DNA of 16,801 nt from JAFMKE01 sp047621945 (GTDB lineage: Bacteria > Bacteroidota > Bacteroidia > Chitinophagales > UBA8649), in the NCBI GenBank assembly GCA_047621945.1, contig JBLHMK010000050.1:1-16801 (forward strand), in the 5' to 3' direction. Every line of letters starts with the position of its first letter. Within the stretch, counting starts at the first letter, position 1. Below the pieces are notes generated by a model, which had not been told where the DNA came from, made no database searches, and saw only the letters and a list, made by a program, of their open reading frames with translations. Both the position numbers and the translations under genes were made by a program. Of the stretch, positions 1 to 7,475 are shown one piece after another.

Positions 1-531
1 AGAGGAACGGATGTTTCTGTGATTCATGATTTAATGATTCATGATATCGATATTATCTTAAAGTTGGTGAATACAAATGTAAAAAGCATTCATGCTAGTG
101 GAGTTCCAATTATTAGTGATTCTCCTGATATTGCAAATGCTCGATTAGAGTTTGATAATGGATGTGTGGCGAATGTAACTGCCAGTCGTTTGTCCGTAAA
201 AAACATGCGTAAAACGCGTATTTTTCAACATGATTCTTATGTAAGCATTGATTTTCTCGAGAAGAAAACAGAAATCTTTAAGCTGTATAATGAACAGCCA
301 AGTGACGTAAATACCTTTGAACTTGACTTGGGAGAAAATAAAGCAAAAAAATATATCCATTTTGACACCCCAGAAATAACCCCAGTTAATTCTATCAAAA
401 TGGAGCTAGAAGTCTTTGCCCGTAGCATATACAACAATACAGAAACAGAAGTTACAGCCATGGATGGGCTAAAAGCAATGGAAGTTGCCTATGGTGTCCT
501 AGATAAAATTCAGCGACTGAACATTATTTAA
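1..531 (+). CDS. Gfo/Idh/MocA family oxidoreductase, C-terminal part (5' end outside window)
   Basis: The frame is open from base 1, so the start and the NAD(P)-binding Rossmann half lie upstream of the window. The visible part, 176 residues, is the alpha/beta C-terminal domain of the family. It opens with RGTDVSVIHDLMIHDIDIIL, which matches the conserved 'DLxIHDID' stretch after the catalytic lysine region; the histidine in this motif normally helps catalysis. The end, with GLKAMEVAYGVLDKIQ, is the usual family C-terminus in which a helix closes the domain. Family members oxidise or reduce sugars, often nucleotide sugars, using NAD(P)(H) in the cytoplasm. The downstream sugar transferase suggests a role in nucleotide-sugar or surface-glycan synthesis, but the substrate cannot be read from this fragment. 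Family assignment is confident; the reaction is not. Confidence 0.85.
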   Translation, partial: RGTDVSVIHDLMIHDIDIILKLVNTNVKSIHASGVPIISDSPDIANARLEFDNGCVANVTASRLSVKNMRKTRIFQHDSYVSIDFLEKKTEIFKLYNEQPSDVNTFELDLGENKAKKYIHFDTPEITPVNSIKMELEVFARSIYNNTETEVTAMDGLKAMEVAYGVLDKIQRLNII

Positions 532-532
532 T

Positions 533-540
533 TATTTTTG
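533..540 (+). promoter_or_regulatory. Possible Bacteroidota -7 promoter element (TATTTTTG)
   Basis: TATTTTTG fits the Bacteroidota -7 consensus TAnnTTTG and sits in the 34-base gap, 25 bases before the lipoprotein ATG at 566. I see no good -33 TTG at the expected spacing. It could be a secondary promoter inside an operon or a chance match in AT-rich DNA. Confidence 0.35.
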
Positions 541-565
541 TCGTTCAGTAAGACAATAGTAGTTC

Positions 566-1396
566 ATGTTACAGATTAAAAAGTTAGTTTTCGGGATAGT
601 AATCTTAAGTTTATTATCAGCTTGTTCAAAGGGTCCAAATGACGGTATTCCTGCCTATGTGCAAATAGATTCAGCCAATGTCTTAACAAGCACTGTTCAA
701 GGGTCTGCTTCCAGTTTAGTAAGTACTGTTTGGATAGAAAGCGAAGGCGAGAACGTTGGAGCTTTTGAGATGCCAATACTTGCTCCTGTTTTGGTTAATG
801 GTGAACGTCAGATAATATTGAACGCGGGCGTTTTTGTAAAAGGAGATTATTTTAATAGAGAAATTTACCCAGCCTATCAACCTTTCAAAACAACAGTAAC
901 TTTTGTGCCGGGGGAGACCTTGGTGATAAATCCTACTTTTGAATATTATGATGATACACAATTCCCATTGATAGAAGACTTCGAAAACGGAAATATTTTT
1001 GCTGGACTAAACAGAACGTCACTTACAGACCCAAACAATTTGGAGGGGCAAGCTTTATGGATAAAAGTAGATAATACAACTCCATTAGTTAGGGGAACGA
1101 CAAGTACTCCAGTTGATATTCCATTACTCAAACGAGTATATATTGAAATGGATTATAAGGGGGATGTTGATTTTGCAATTGGTATTGAATCTGTGATAAA
1201 TGGTTCGGTCTCCCAAACCGGTTATGTCGATCGTATTTTTGCTTCTGAGGATTGGTATAAAATTTACTATGAAATTTCAAACTTGATCAATACCTTATCT
1301 GCAGATAATTTTAATCTCTTCATAGAAGTGTTGAAGCTTGATTCTATAAATGAATCTAATTTGTACATCGATAATGTCAAAATTGTGGTAATCTAA
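566..1396 (+). CDS. Uncharacterised lipoprotein coupled to the sugar transferase
   Basis: I do not recognise a named family. The 276-residue protein starts with a lipoprotein signal peptide: K5/K6, a hydrophobic core, then the lipobox LLSAC with Cys20, so it should be exported and lipid-anchored. The mature part looks all-beta. Residues about 25-128 resemble a small beta-sandwich, including an NGERQIILNAGVFVKG stretch and a 'FKTTVTFVPGETLVINPTF' strand pair. Residues about 135-276 start with LIEDFENG and end with NLYIDNVKIVVI, a pattern common to jelly-roll domains of the carbohydrate-binding type. The ATG at 566 is chosen because it gives a complete signal peptide. Its stop codon overlaps the start of the sugar transferase gene (TAATG), suggesting translational coupling and a shared task in surface glycan assembly. 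That functional link is inference. Confidence 0.85.
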   Translation: MLQIKKLVFGIVILSLLSACSKGPNDGIPAYVQIDSANVLTSTVQGSASSLVSTVWIESEGENVGAFEMPILAPVLVNGERQIILNAGVFVKGDYFNREIYPAYQPFKTTVTFVPGETLVINPTFEYYDDTQFPLIEDFENGNIFAGLNRTSLTDPNNLEGQALWIKVDNTTPLVRGTTSTPVDIPLLKRVYIEMDYKGDVDFAIGIESVINGSVSQTGYVDRIFASEDWYKIYYEISNLINTLSADNFNLFIEVLKLDSINESNLYIDNVKIVVI

Positions 1397-2808
1397 TGTT
1401 AGATAAGGGACATTATAACAAACATATTTTTAAGCTATTAGATTGGTTGTCGGCTTTGTTAGCTTGGTTGATGTTTTTTGTATTCAGGAAAAGCTATGTA
1501 GATAATTATCCTTTCGAATTAACGCAAGTATTTAGTGATAAAAATTTCATTTTAGGTCTCTTGATACTCCCTACTGTTTGGGTTCTTTGGTATGGATTTA
1601 CTGGGCAATACCATAAGGCTTACAGACAATCTAGGTTAAAAACAATTTTCAGATCATTTTGGCAAGCCTTACTTGGCGTATTAGCTATTTTCTTTATTCT
1701 TCTATTAGATGATAAGGTTGCGAGTTACAAGAATTACTATGCTACATTTTCGTTTTTGTTGATCGCCCACTTTACCCTTACAGTAGTTTTTCGAGTTATG
1801 TTCTTAACGATTATAAAGGATAAGATGGCTAAAGGAGAAATCTTAGTTAATGCCCTTATCGTAGGAAGTGCCTTTAAAGCACTGCAGTTTTTTGAGGAGT
1901 TTAAAGCCAATCCATTGGTATACGGATATCAAATAAAGGGGATGGTGTCCTTAAATGGAGAACCTAAAGCAAACCAGAACGAACTACCTGTACTTGGCAG
2001 CATTGATCAATTAGAATCGATATGTAATGACTTGAACATTGAAGACGTCATTATAGCTGTAGAACAGAAAGAGCATACCTTTATCAATAAGATCATTATT
2101 AGTCTTTCCTTGCAGAAGGTGTTCATTAGAATTATTCCGGACTTGTATGACATCCTTGCTGGGTCGGTAAGGATGAGCGAAGTAGGAGCGCCCTTGATTG
2201 ATATTTATCCAGATGCCATGCAACCTTGGCAGCAAAACACCAAACGTTTTGTGGACATAACAGCATCTATAGCCTCGTTGGTCTTGCTCTTCCCATTCTT
2301 TATTTTGGTGGCACTTATTATAAAACTAAGTGATGGAGGAAGTATTATGTATTCTCAAGATCGAGTGGGAAAAGGGGGAATTCCCTTTAAGCTGTTTAAA
2401 TTTCGATCGATGAAAGAAAATGCAGAGCCGAATGGTCCCGCATTGTCTTCGGATCATGATAAACGAATTACGCCATTTGGGAGGATTATGAGGAAATGGA
2501 GGATTGATGAATTACCGCAATTTTGGAATGTGCTTAAAGGAGACATGAGTGTAATAGGCCCTAGACCTGAAAGGCAACATTTTATTCAAGAAATGAGCCA
2601 TGTAGCTCCACAGGTAAAACATTTACAACGAGTAAAGCCTGGCTTAACCTCATTGGGTATGGTTAAATATGGCTATGCTCAAAATGTGGCTGAAATGATT
2701 GATCGCTTGAAGTACGATGTGATCTATATTGAAAAGCGTTCTCTGGGATTAGATTTTAAAATATTCTTATATACTATTGTTACACTAATTCGAGGAAGAG
2801 GAAAGTAA
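1396..2808 (+). CDS. Polyprenyl-phosphate glycosyl-1-phosphate transferase (exopolysaccharide sugar transferase, WcaJ/WbaP-like)
   Basis: This inner-membrane enzyme transfers a sugar-1-phosphate from a nucleotide sugar to undecaprenyl phosphate, the first step of lipid-linked polysaccharide assembly. The 470 residues show the full large-form architecture. There are about four N-terminal membrane helices (roughly 12-30, 51-70, 86-105, 115-138), a CoA-binding-like Rossmann region (about 148-265, with LVNALIVGSAFKA), a re-entrant hydrophobic segment (about 285-309), and the bacterial sugar transferase catalytic domain to the end. Diagnostic motifs are FKLFKFRSM (331-339), the Asp-Glu dyad in DELPQFWNVLKGD (371-383, catalytic in PglC-type enzymes) and VIGPRPE (386-392). 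Length is normal and no key residue is missing. The donor sugar cannot be inferred. Start overlaps the previous stop by one base. The stop lies three bases from the convergent patatin gene, with no terminator between. Confidence 0.93.
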   Translation: MLDKGHYNKHIFKLLDWLSALLAWLMFFVFRKSYVDNYPFELTQVFSDKNFILGLLILPTVWVLWYGFTGQYHKAYRQSRLKTIFRSFWQALLGVLAIFFILLLDDKVASYKNYYATFSFLLIAHFTLTVVFRVMFLTIIKDKMAKGEILVNALIVGSAFKALQFFEEFKANPLVYGYQIKGMVSLNGEPKANQNELPVLGSIDQLESICNDLNIEDVIIAVEQKEHTFINKIIISLSLQKVFIRIIPDLYDILAGSVRMSEVGAPLIDIYPDAMQPWQQNTKRFVDITASIASLVLLFPFFILVALIIKLSDGGSIMYSQDRVGKGGIPFKLFKFRSMKENAEPNGPALSSDHDKRITPFGRIMRKWRIDELPQFWNVLKGDMSVIGPRPERQHFIQEMSHVAPQVKHLQRVKPGLTSLGMVKYGYAQNVAEMIDRLKYDVIYIEKRSLGLDFKIFLYTIVTLIRGRGK

Positions 2809-2811
2809 GCC

Positions 2812-5034
2812 TTATTTCAATAACTCAATTACGCGTTCATATTTAAGCATATTCTCTTCACTTAGAGCAGAATCACTAACCTTACTTTTTTCTTTTTCTG
2901 ATAGCCTTAAACTCATGCTTACTCTTTTCTCATTTTCAGCTGGCACATATTCAAAAACAACCCGCTCAATCTTACCTTTCAACACATCGTCTATGCCTTG
3001 AAGCATATAGTCTTGCAGGTAATCTTGTGAAATGGTAATGTTTCCACCAATACTTCCAAAAGAAGAGGTTAGTTTAGATAGGAATGTTTTGTATTCAAAA
3101 TCCTCAACTGGATTGTTCTTGACGTTATCTCTGATTTCTACAATTACAACTCCGCTGGTGTTATACTTTATCCAATCCTGAAAAACGTTTAGGAATCGAG
3201 CGGCACTCTCCATCCCAAAATTGTCTCTTATTCCGGCGTCAAACACGTCCATTTTTGGTTGGCTCGGAAGTGAAACATTAGGTAAAATTAAAGGGTAAGT
3301 AGCATTCATTCTGAGCGCTGATGTCATTCTCAAGTCAAAAGGAGAATTTTGAGAGAAGAATGCACCGAAATCAATTGCATCTATTTCATACATATCGGTT
3401 TGTGTCGGGTCATCTTCAGAAAAACCCCTCATCATATAAGAAACAGCTTGAGGGCTAATGACTAATTTTCTCATATCCGAAACATTGGCAGCGCTGATGA
3501 ACATCATGGGAATTACAGACTCTTTCTCAAAATCTTTATAAGCAGATATTGGCTTATCCATGATATCTTCGGTATAGGTGTTAAGGGCAATTTCAAAAGC
3601 GGTTCCTCTATCAAAGGGGTATTTTTTATCATTGTATGTATATTTTTTGAAACCAAAAAACAGGTCATTAGATACCACGGTGGTCATAATTTTATTGATG
3701 AGGTCGCCTCCAATATTATTGACAAATTGTTGTTGATTTAAGTGGTCCAGGAGACCTAGTTGTTTCCTAAGATAGAGTTCTCGGTAATAAGCCAAACCTA
3801 GCATGCCTCCTGACGCTCCGGTCATTAAGGTAGCATGGTTCATTAAAGAACCCTCTGAAAGGCTGTCCAAGGTTTGAATAACTTTCATGCTATATGTGGC
3901 TGATCGACTCCCTCCACCTGAAGCAAGTATGATACATAACTTGGGTTTATGGTAGTAGGGTTGACCTTCCATGTTCTTCTCTTTCCAAGTGTTCAAAATT
4001 TGAAGAGTGCTCAATATATCTTCTTCCATTTTTTCTGGGCTTGATATAGAATCTAAAACTTCAAGTGAATATTCTTGGGTAGAGCTGTAATCTAAACCGT
4101 AGGCTTCGCTATCCGTTTGGAGAAATTTAAACTGCGATAGCGTATTCAATAACACGAAAATAACTATGACCATAACAGAACCCCATCTACCACTCCAATA
4201 ATAGATTAGTCCAGCTAGTGAAATCAGCAGGCCGCAGAATAAAAAGATAGATCCTGCTGCTGGAATCTCAAAAAGAGGTTTGTCAATAACAAAGCCAAGA
4301 GCAATTAATACCAAAGCATTCAGTAAAATAATCAGGAAGGCGTTAAGGTGATGTTGCATAAATACTCTCCGGAGAATATTGTCATGATAGTGTGTAACGT
4401 CTCTAATATGTCTAAATCGCATCTTCCGACTCAAGTAAAAATCTACTCGGTCTGCTCGTCCTTCTCCAGCAAGATGGTCCCAATGTTCATTCTTATTTGT
4501 GTGGTCCTCTTCTGGGTTTAAATACTCATGAACATTCTTATTGGTCAAATGAAAGTATACTGAAACAATCAATAAGACTAGAACAAAGCCAGAAAGTAAT
4601 CCTAGAATCATCCAAAATATTTGAAAATTGTCTTTACCCATTTCATGGGTTTGGTATTGGACTATTTCGAAAATGTAAATCAGAATAAAATAAAAAGGAA
4701 TCATGCTATTGTTGAACGTAAACATAGCAAAGGGCCATTTCAAACTAGCCATAAATGGATATCGGTAACTGTACAAAAGGTAACTTACTAAATTCCAAGT
4801 AATGTAAAATGCTCCTAGACAAATTCCTACCAGCTGAAAACTAAAATAACCAACGACTCCAATGTACTCTGGATTGAGGAAAAGTATAGGTACGCCGTAG
4901 TTATCTCCCAGTTGACCAAGTATAATCAATAGAATTAAAAACCAACTCAAAATGAGAAAGAAGTTCTCTTTAACATGATTGAGTAATAGTCTAAATGGAA
5001 ATATGTAAAATAAGCTCGCTAATCGCTCCAGCAT
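2812..5034 (-). CDS. Polytopic membrane protein with C-terminal patatin-like phospholipase domain
   Basis: The protein has 740 residues in two halves. The first half carries about six or seven hydrophobic helices (roughly 25-42, 57-88, 110-126, 138-162, 230-250, 260-280, 284-300), separated by a charged cytoplasmic-looking stretch at 163-228. The second half is a patatin domain. It contains the oxyanion-hole motif SGGGSRSA (372-379), the nucleophile elbow GASGG with Ser408, and the catalytic aspartate in DAG (Asp599). All elements of the Ser-Asp dyad are present, so an active acyl hydrolase on membrane lipids is expected. Patatins release fatty acids from phospholipids; the true substrate is unknown. 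The glycine-rich loop has Ser-Ala where classical patatins have Gly. The 39-base gap to the upstream lipoprotein gene suggests co-transcription. The ATG at 5034 is the first in frame and precedes the first helix. Confidence 0.88.
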   Translation of the reverse strand: MLERLASLFYIFPFRLLLNHVKENFFLILSWFLILLIILGQLGDNYGVPILFLNPEYIGVVGYFSFQLVGICLGAFYITWNLVSYLLYSYRYPFMASLKWPFAMFTFNNSMIPFYFILIYIFEIVQYQTHEMGKDNFQIFWMILGLLSGFVLVLLIVSVYFHLTNKNVHEYLNPEEDHTNKNEHWDHLAGEGRADRVDFYLSRKMRFRHIRDVTHYHDNILRRVFMQHHLNAFLIILLNALVLIALGFVIDKPLFEIPAAGSIFLFCGLLISLAGLIYYWSGRWGSVMVIVIFVLLNTLSQFKFLQTDSEAYGLDYSSTQEYSLEVLDSISSPEKMEEDILSTLQILNTWKEKNMEGQPYYHKPKLCIILASGGGSRSATYSMKVIQTLDSLSEGSLMNHATLMTGASGGMLGLAYYRELYLRKQLGLLDHLNQQQFVNNIGGDLINKIMTTVVSNDLFFGFKKYTYNDKKYPFDRGTAFEIALNTYTEDIMDKPISAYKDFEKESVIPMMFISAANVSDMRKLVISPQAVSYMMRGFSEDDPTQTDMYEIDAIDFGAFFSQNSPFDLRMTSALRMNATYPLILPNVSLPSQPKMDVFDAGIRDNFGMESAARFLNVFQDWIKYNTSGVVIVEIRDNVKNNPVEDFEYKTFLSKLTSSFGSIGGNITISQDYLQDYMLQGIDDVLKGKIERVVFEYVPAENEKRVSMSLRLSEKEKSKVSDSALSEENMLKYERVIELLK

Positions 5035-5073
5035 AACTCTATAAAGTTAGGAAGAATTTAAGATTTCGCTCTA

Positions 5074-6483
5074 TTAATTTTGATAGGCAACTGCTCCCAT
5101 GTCGATAGGTGAATTATGAGGTCTGCAATAAAGATCTTCTGTTAAACTATTTAGCTTTCCTGTCCCAATGCAAGGGGAGTTGCTACTTAAGGAGAAAGCG
5201 AAGTCTGAGGAAGAATCAAAAGAGGGATTCATATCAACTAGGCAATCCACATAAGTAGAAGTATCCGTATCAAAAGTGGTTCTTATCAAGCAATTTTCAA
5301 ACAGAAAATTAAATCCAGCGAGGTTTTCATTGTTGAGTAGAAGTTCATCGGACTTGCCTCCATAAATGATGCAATTGGTGAAATTGGCTTGTTCTAGGTC
5401 CCCATAACTTCCTTGAGTGCCGTTACTGGCAAAATTAGATAAAGCAAGTGCTTCACTTTGTCCTGTGCCGCTAAATGTGCAATTCTGGAATTCGTAGTTC
5501 CCTCCCATGGCTAGCGTGGCTAAATTATTACTAGCTTCAGTAAACAGACAATTGCTAGCTGTCACCTGGCTATTTAAGCAAAACAAACTGCTGTTTGCGC
5601 TGTATTTAATTTGAACTTTATCTAGGGTTAACACAGGTTGGTTGCTAAAGTCGAAATCGGTAAAATCATCGAAGAGCCATCTACCCGCAATTCCATAAGT
5701 AGCATTTTTAATGCAAACATTATTGAAATCACCTGTAGCTCCACTTCGTAAAATGACTCCTAACCATAAGCCTGGAATAGTAGCAAATTCTAATCCGTTG
5801 GGAAGGTCTTCAATTCTATCCGTTTGCAAAACTACTGAGTCTTGGCAACCTGGAGTTCCGATCGTTACCGGCCCATCACTAAAAATGGCGCTTCCTTGAT
5901 TAAAATAAACTTCACATCCTGGCAGAATCGTTAAAGATCCAAAAGCTTCAACTCCCACGCCTGGGAAAGTATCCGTGCGCACTACAACATGAGGCTTGTC
6001 ATTTTGCCAAATGGAGTCGCCTTCAATAATTTCCCCAAAGTGGAAATATGCATTTTGCCCCCATGCTCGGAGATATGAATTTTGCTGTACGCCATTATAG
6101 AAGTATTGAATTTCGTCCATCAAAACGAAAGGGTTATTCTGGTTATTGGGGTCAACAGTTACTTCAGCGAAAATATAAATATAATCTTGGGCGGGAATTT
6201 CTACGTCAAATAGTGCCGTTCCGGATTCTCCATCTACATTTATTCGGAATTGATTACCATTGAGTCCTGCTAAACGAATCTCATCAATTTTAATAGCCTC
6301 TTTAAGGGGGTTTTGCACTTTCATGTATCGAGTTATCGATCCAACTGTTGTAAATACGGTGTCAAAGGTGAGCGTGTCATTTGAAAAAGTTAGGATTTTG
6401 TCTTGACCTCCATAGAATCTATTCTTTTTGCAGGCAAATAGGACTAAGGATAAAATGAGGATATAGAAAAATGTATTTTTCAC
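5074..6483 (-). CDS. Lipoprotein with Ig-like N-terminal domain and right-handed parallel beta-helix
   Basis: The 469-residue protein begins with a lipoprotein signal peptide (MKNTFFYILILSLVLFAC; Cys18), so it is exported and lipid-anchored. Residues about 28-112 look like an immunoglobulin-like beta-sandwich that ends in a polar 'VDPNNQNNPF' segment. Residues about 165-435 show short repeated strands with asparagine and cysteine turns (for example VTASNCLFTEAS, YEFQNCTFSG, QANFTNCIIYGG, FLFENCLIR), characteristic of parallel beta-helix proteins. The C-terminus has SPCIGTGKL and PIDMGAVAY, the closing motif of surface beta-helix proteins related to polysaccharide lyases. No lyase active site is evident, so enzymatic activity is unproven. 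It lies 61 bases after comF and 39 before the patatin gene in the same direction, so it probably shares their transcript. Confidence 0.85.
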   Translation of the reverse strand: MKNTFFYILILSLVLFACKKNRFYGGQDKILTFSNDTLTFDTVFTTVGSITRYMKVQNPLKEAIKIDEIRLAGLNGNQFRINVDGESGTALFDVEIPAQDYIYIFAEVTVDPNNQNNPFVLMDEIQYFYNGVQQNSYLRAWGQNAYFHFGEIIEGDSIWQNDKPHVVVRTDTFPGVGVEAFGSLTILPGCEVYFNQGSAIFSDGPVTIGTPGCQDSVVLQTDRIEDLPNGLEFATIPGLWLGVILRSGATGDFNNVCIKNATYGIAGRWLFDDFTDFDFSNQPVLTLDKVQIKYSANSSLFCLNSQVTASNCLFTEASNNLATLAMGGNYEFQNCTFSGTGQSEALALSNFASNGTQGSYGDLEQANFTNCIIYGGKSDELLLNNENLAGFNFLFENCLIRTTFDTDTSTYVDCLVDMNPSFDSSSDFAFSLSSNSPCIGTGKLNSLTEDLYCRPHNSPIDMGAVAYQN

Positions 6484-6544
6484 GCAGTGCGAATTTAATT
6501 TTAAAAACTGAATTGTACGATTTTTATTGCCTTTTCCAAGATAA

Positions 6545-7276
6545 TTAAACCTTACATGCCATGCTTAAGATGCTTAGTTGGGTGTTTTCTACTTGGAGTA
6601 GTTGTAAGGAACAAGCTTCCAATGTGGCACCGGTTGTTATAACATCGTCAATAAGAAGAAGGTGCTTATTGCTTAAGAGCTTTGGTTTGGCTACTCTAAA
6701 TATGTTTGCTACGTTTTCCCAGCGATCGATTCTATTGTTTCCAGTTTGTGATTGGCTGTTTTCTATTCGCTCTATAGCTCGAGGATAAAATGGAATGTTC
6801 CAAGCTTCGCTTAAATGATGGGAAAAAGAATGACATTGGTTGTATCCTCTTTTTTTCAATTTTAGGGGATGAAGAGGAATGCATACAATAGCATTTATAC
6901 TTTGCCTTAAGGGATGAGAAAGATATCGTTTTACGATTTGTTCGGCTAGATAAATACCGATGTCTTGTCTACCGTGATATTTGAGCAGATAGAGAAGTGC
7001 TTGTGTCTTAGATTCCTTTTCGAGATAGAGCAAACTATCTATATATTGAGGGCTTATCCTTCCCCAGAACTTTTTGTGTAAAGGGTTTTGGTCGAACTTA
7101 TGAAAGTTGGTATATGGCAAACGGATAGTGCAAACCAAACAAACTACCGCTTCTTGTTGGGCTAAATGTTCTCCGCAAGCTGCACATATTTTGGGGTAAA
7201 CAAGTTCCAACAGCGCTTGCATAAATTTAGGTAGTTGATTTATGAGGGTCAATATTTTACGCATTGTATTAGCCAT
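6545..7276 (-). CDS. ComF family protein (phosphoribosyltransferase-like, DNA uptake related)
   Basis: The 243-residue protein shows the complete ComF layout. An N-terminal zinc-finger-like double-zinc-ribbon holds Cys31, Cys34, Cys46 and Cys49 after the typical LVYPKICAACG. A central region contains VCIPLHPLKLKKRGYNQC (131-148), and a type I phosphoribosyltransferase signature LLLIDDVITTGATLEAC lies at 206-222. In naturally competent bacteria ComF is a cytoplasmic protein needed for DNA uptake; in many Bacteroidota its role is untested and it may act in nucleotide or recombination metabolism. An alternative start at Met5 (7264) would also fit, because homologues usually begin only a little before the LxxPxxCxxC region. 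It is divergent from the GT5 gene across a 199-base intergenic region. I found no clear promoter for it there. Confidence 0.9.
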   Translation of the reverse strand: MANTMRKILTLINQLPKFMQALLELVYPKICAACGEHLAQQEAVVCLVCTIRLPYTNFHKFDQNPLHKKFWGRISPQYIDSLLYLEKESKTQALLYLLKYHGRQDIGIYLAEQIVKRYLSHPLRQSINAIVCIPLHPLKLKKRGYNQCHSFSHHLSEAWNIPFYPRAIERIENSQSQTGNNRIDRWENVANIFRVAKPKLLSNKHLLLIDDVITTGATLEACSLQLLQVENTQLSILSMACKV

Positions 7277-7405
7277 TAAGAATACAATAATCGGGGCTTT
7301 AAATTAGTGCAATTGAGTGTGAATGGCTTGTGGATGAGTAATTGCCAAAAAAGGTTAAAGCCTAGTAAATTTTGGCTTGGAACATATTTTTAGTACTTTA
7401 TTTTG

Positions 7406-7413
7406 TATCTTTG
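7406..7413 (+). promoter_or_regulatory. Bacteroidota -7 promoter element (TATCTTTG) of the GT5-DUF4270-glmS operon
   Basis: TATCTTTG matches TAnnTTTG exactly and lies 62 bases before the ATG at 7476. Transcription would start near 7420, giving a leader of about 55 bases. The -33 region is not convincing. The rest of the 199-base divergent region (7277-7475) holds no gene that I can see. Confidence 0.6.
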
Positions 7414-7434
7414 CACTTCTAATTTTTAAAGCAA

Positions 7435-7455
7435 AAGAAGGGACATGCCCATCTT
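7435..7455 (+). promoter_or_regulatory. Small imperfect inverted repeat in the operon leader
   Basis: Within the predicted leader the arms AAGA-A-GGG (7435-7442) and CCC-A-TCTT (7448-7455) pair with one A/A mismatch around the 5-base loop ACATG. It could be a weak RNA hairpin or a protein-binding dyad. There is no T-run after it, so it is not a terminator. Stability is modest and chance occurrence is possible. Confidence 0.3.
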
Positions 7456-7475
7456 AACAAAGCCCCCTAGAATAT

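Noticed and set aside
4497..4688. Plus-strand open frame inside the patatin gene
   Set aside because: Antisense to the linker and membrane helix of the lipase; no promoter or family features.
7329..7337. DnaA-box-like TGTGGATGA in the comF/GT5 intergenic region
   Set aside because: A single site with one mismatch to TGTGGATAA, and no cluster or AT-rich unwinding element; no evidence of an origin.
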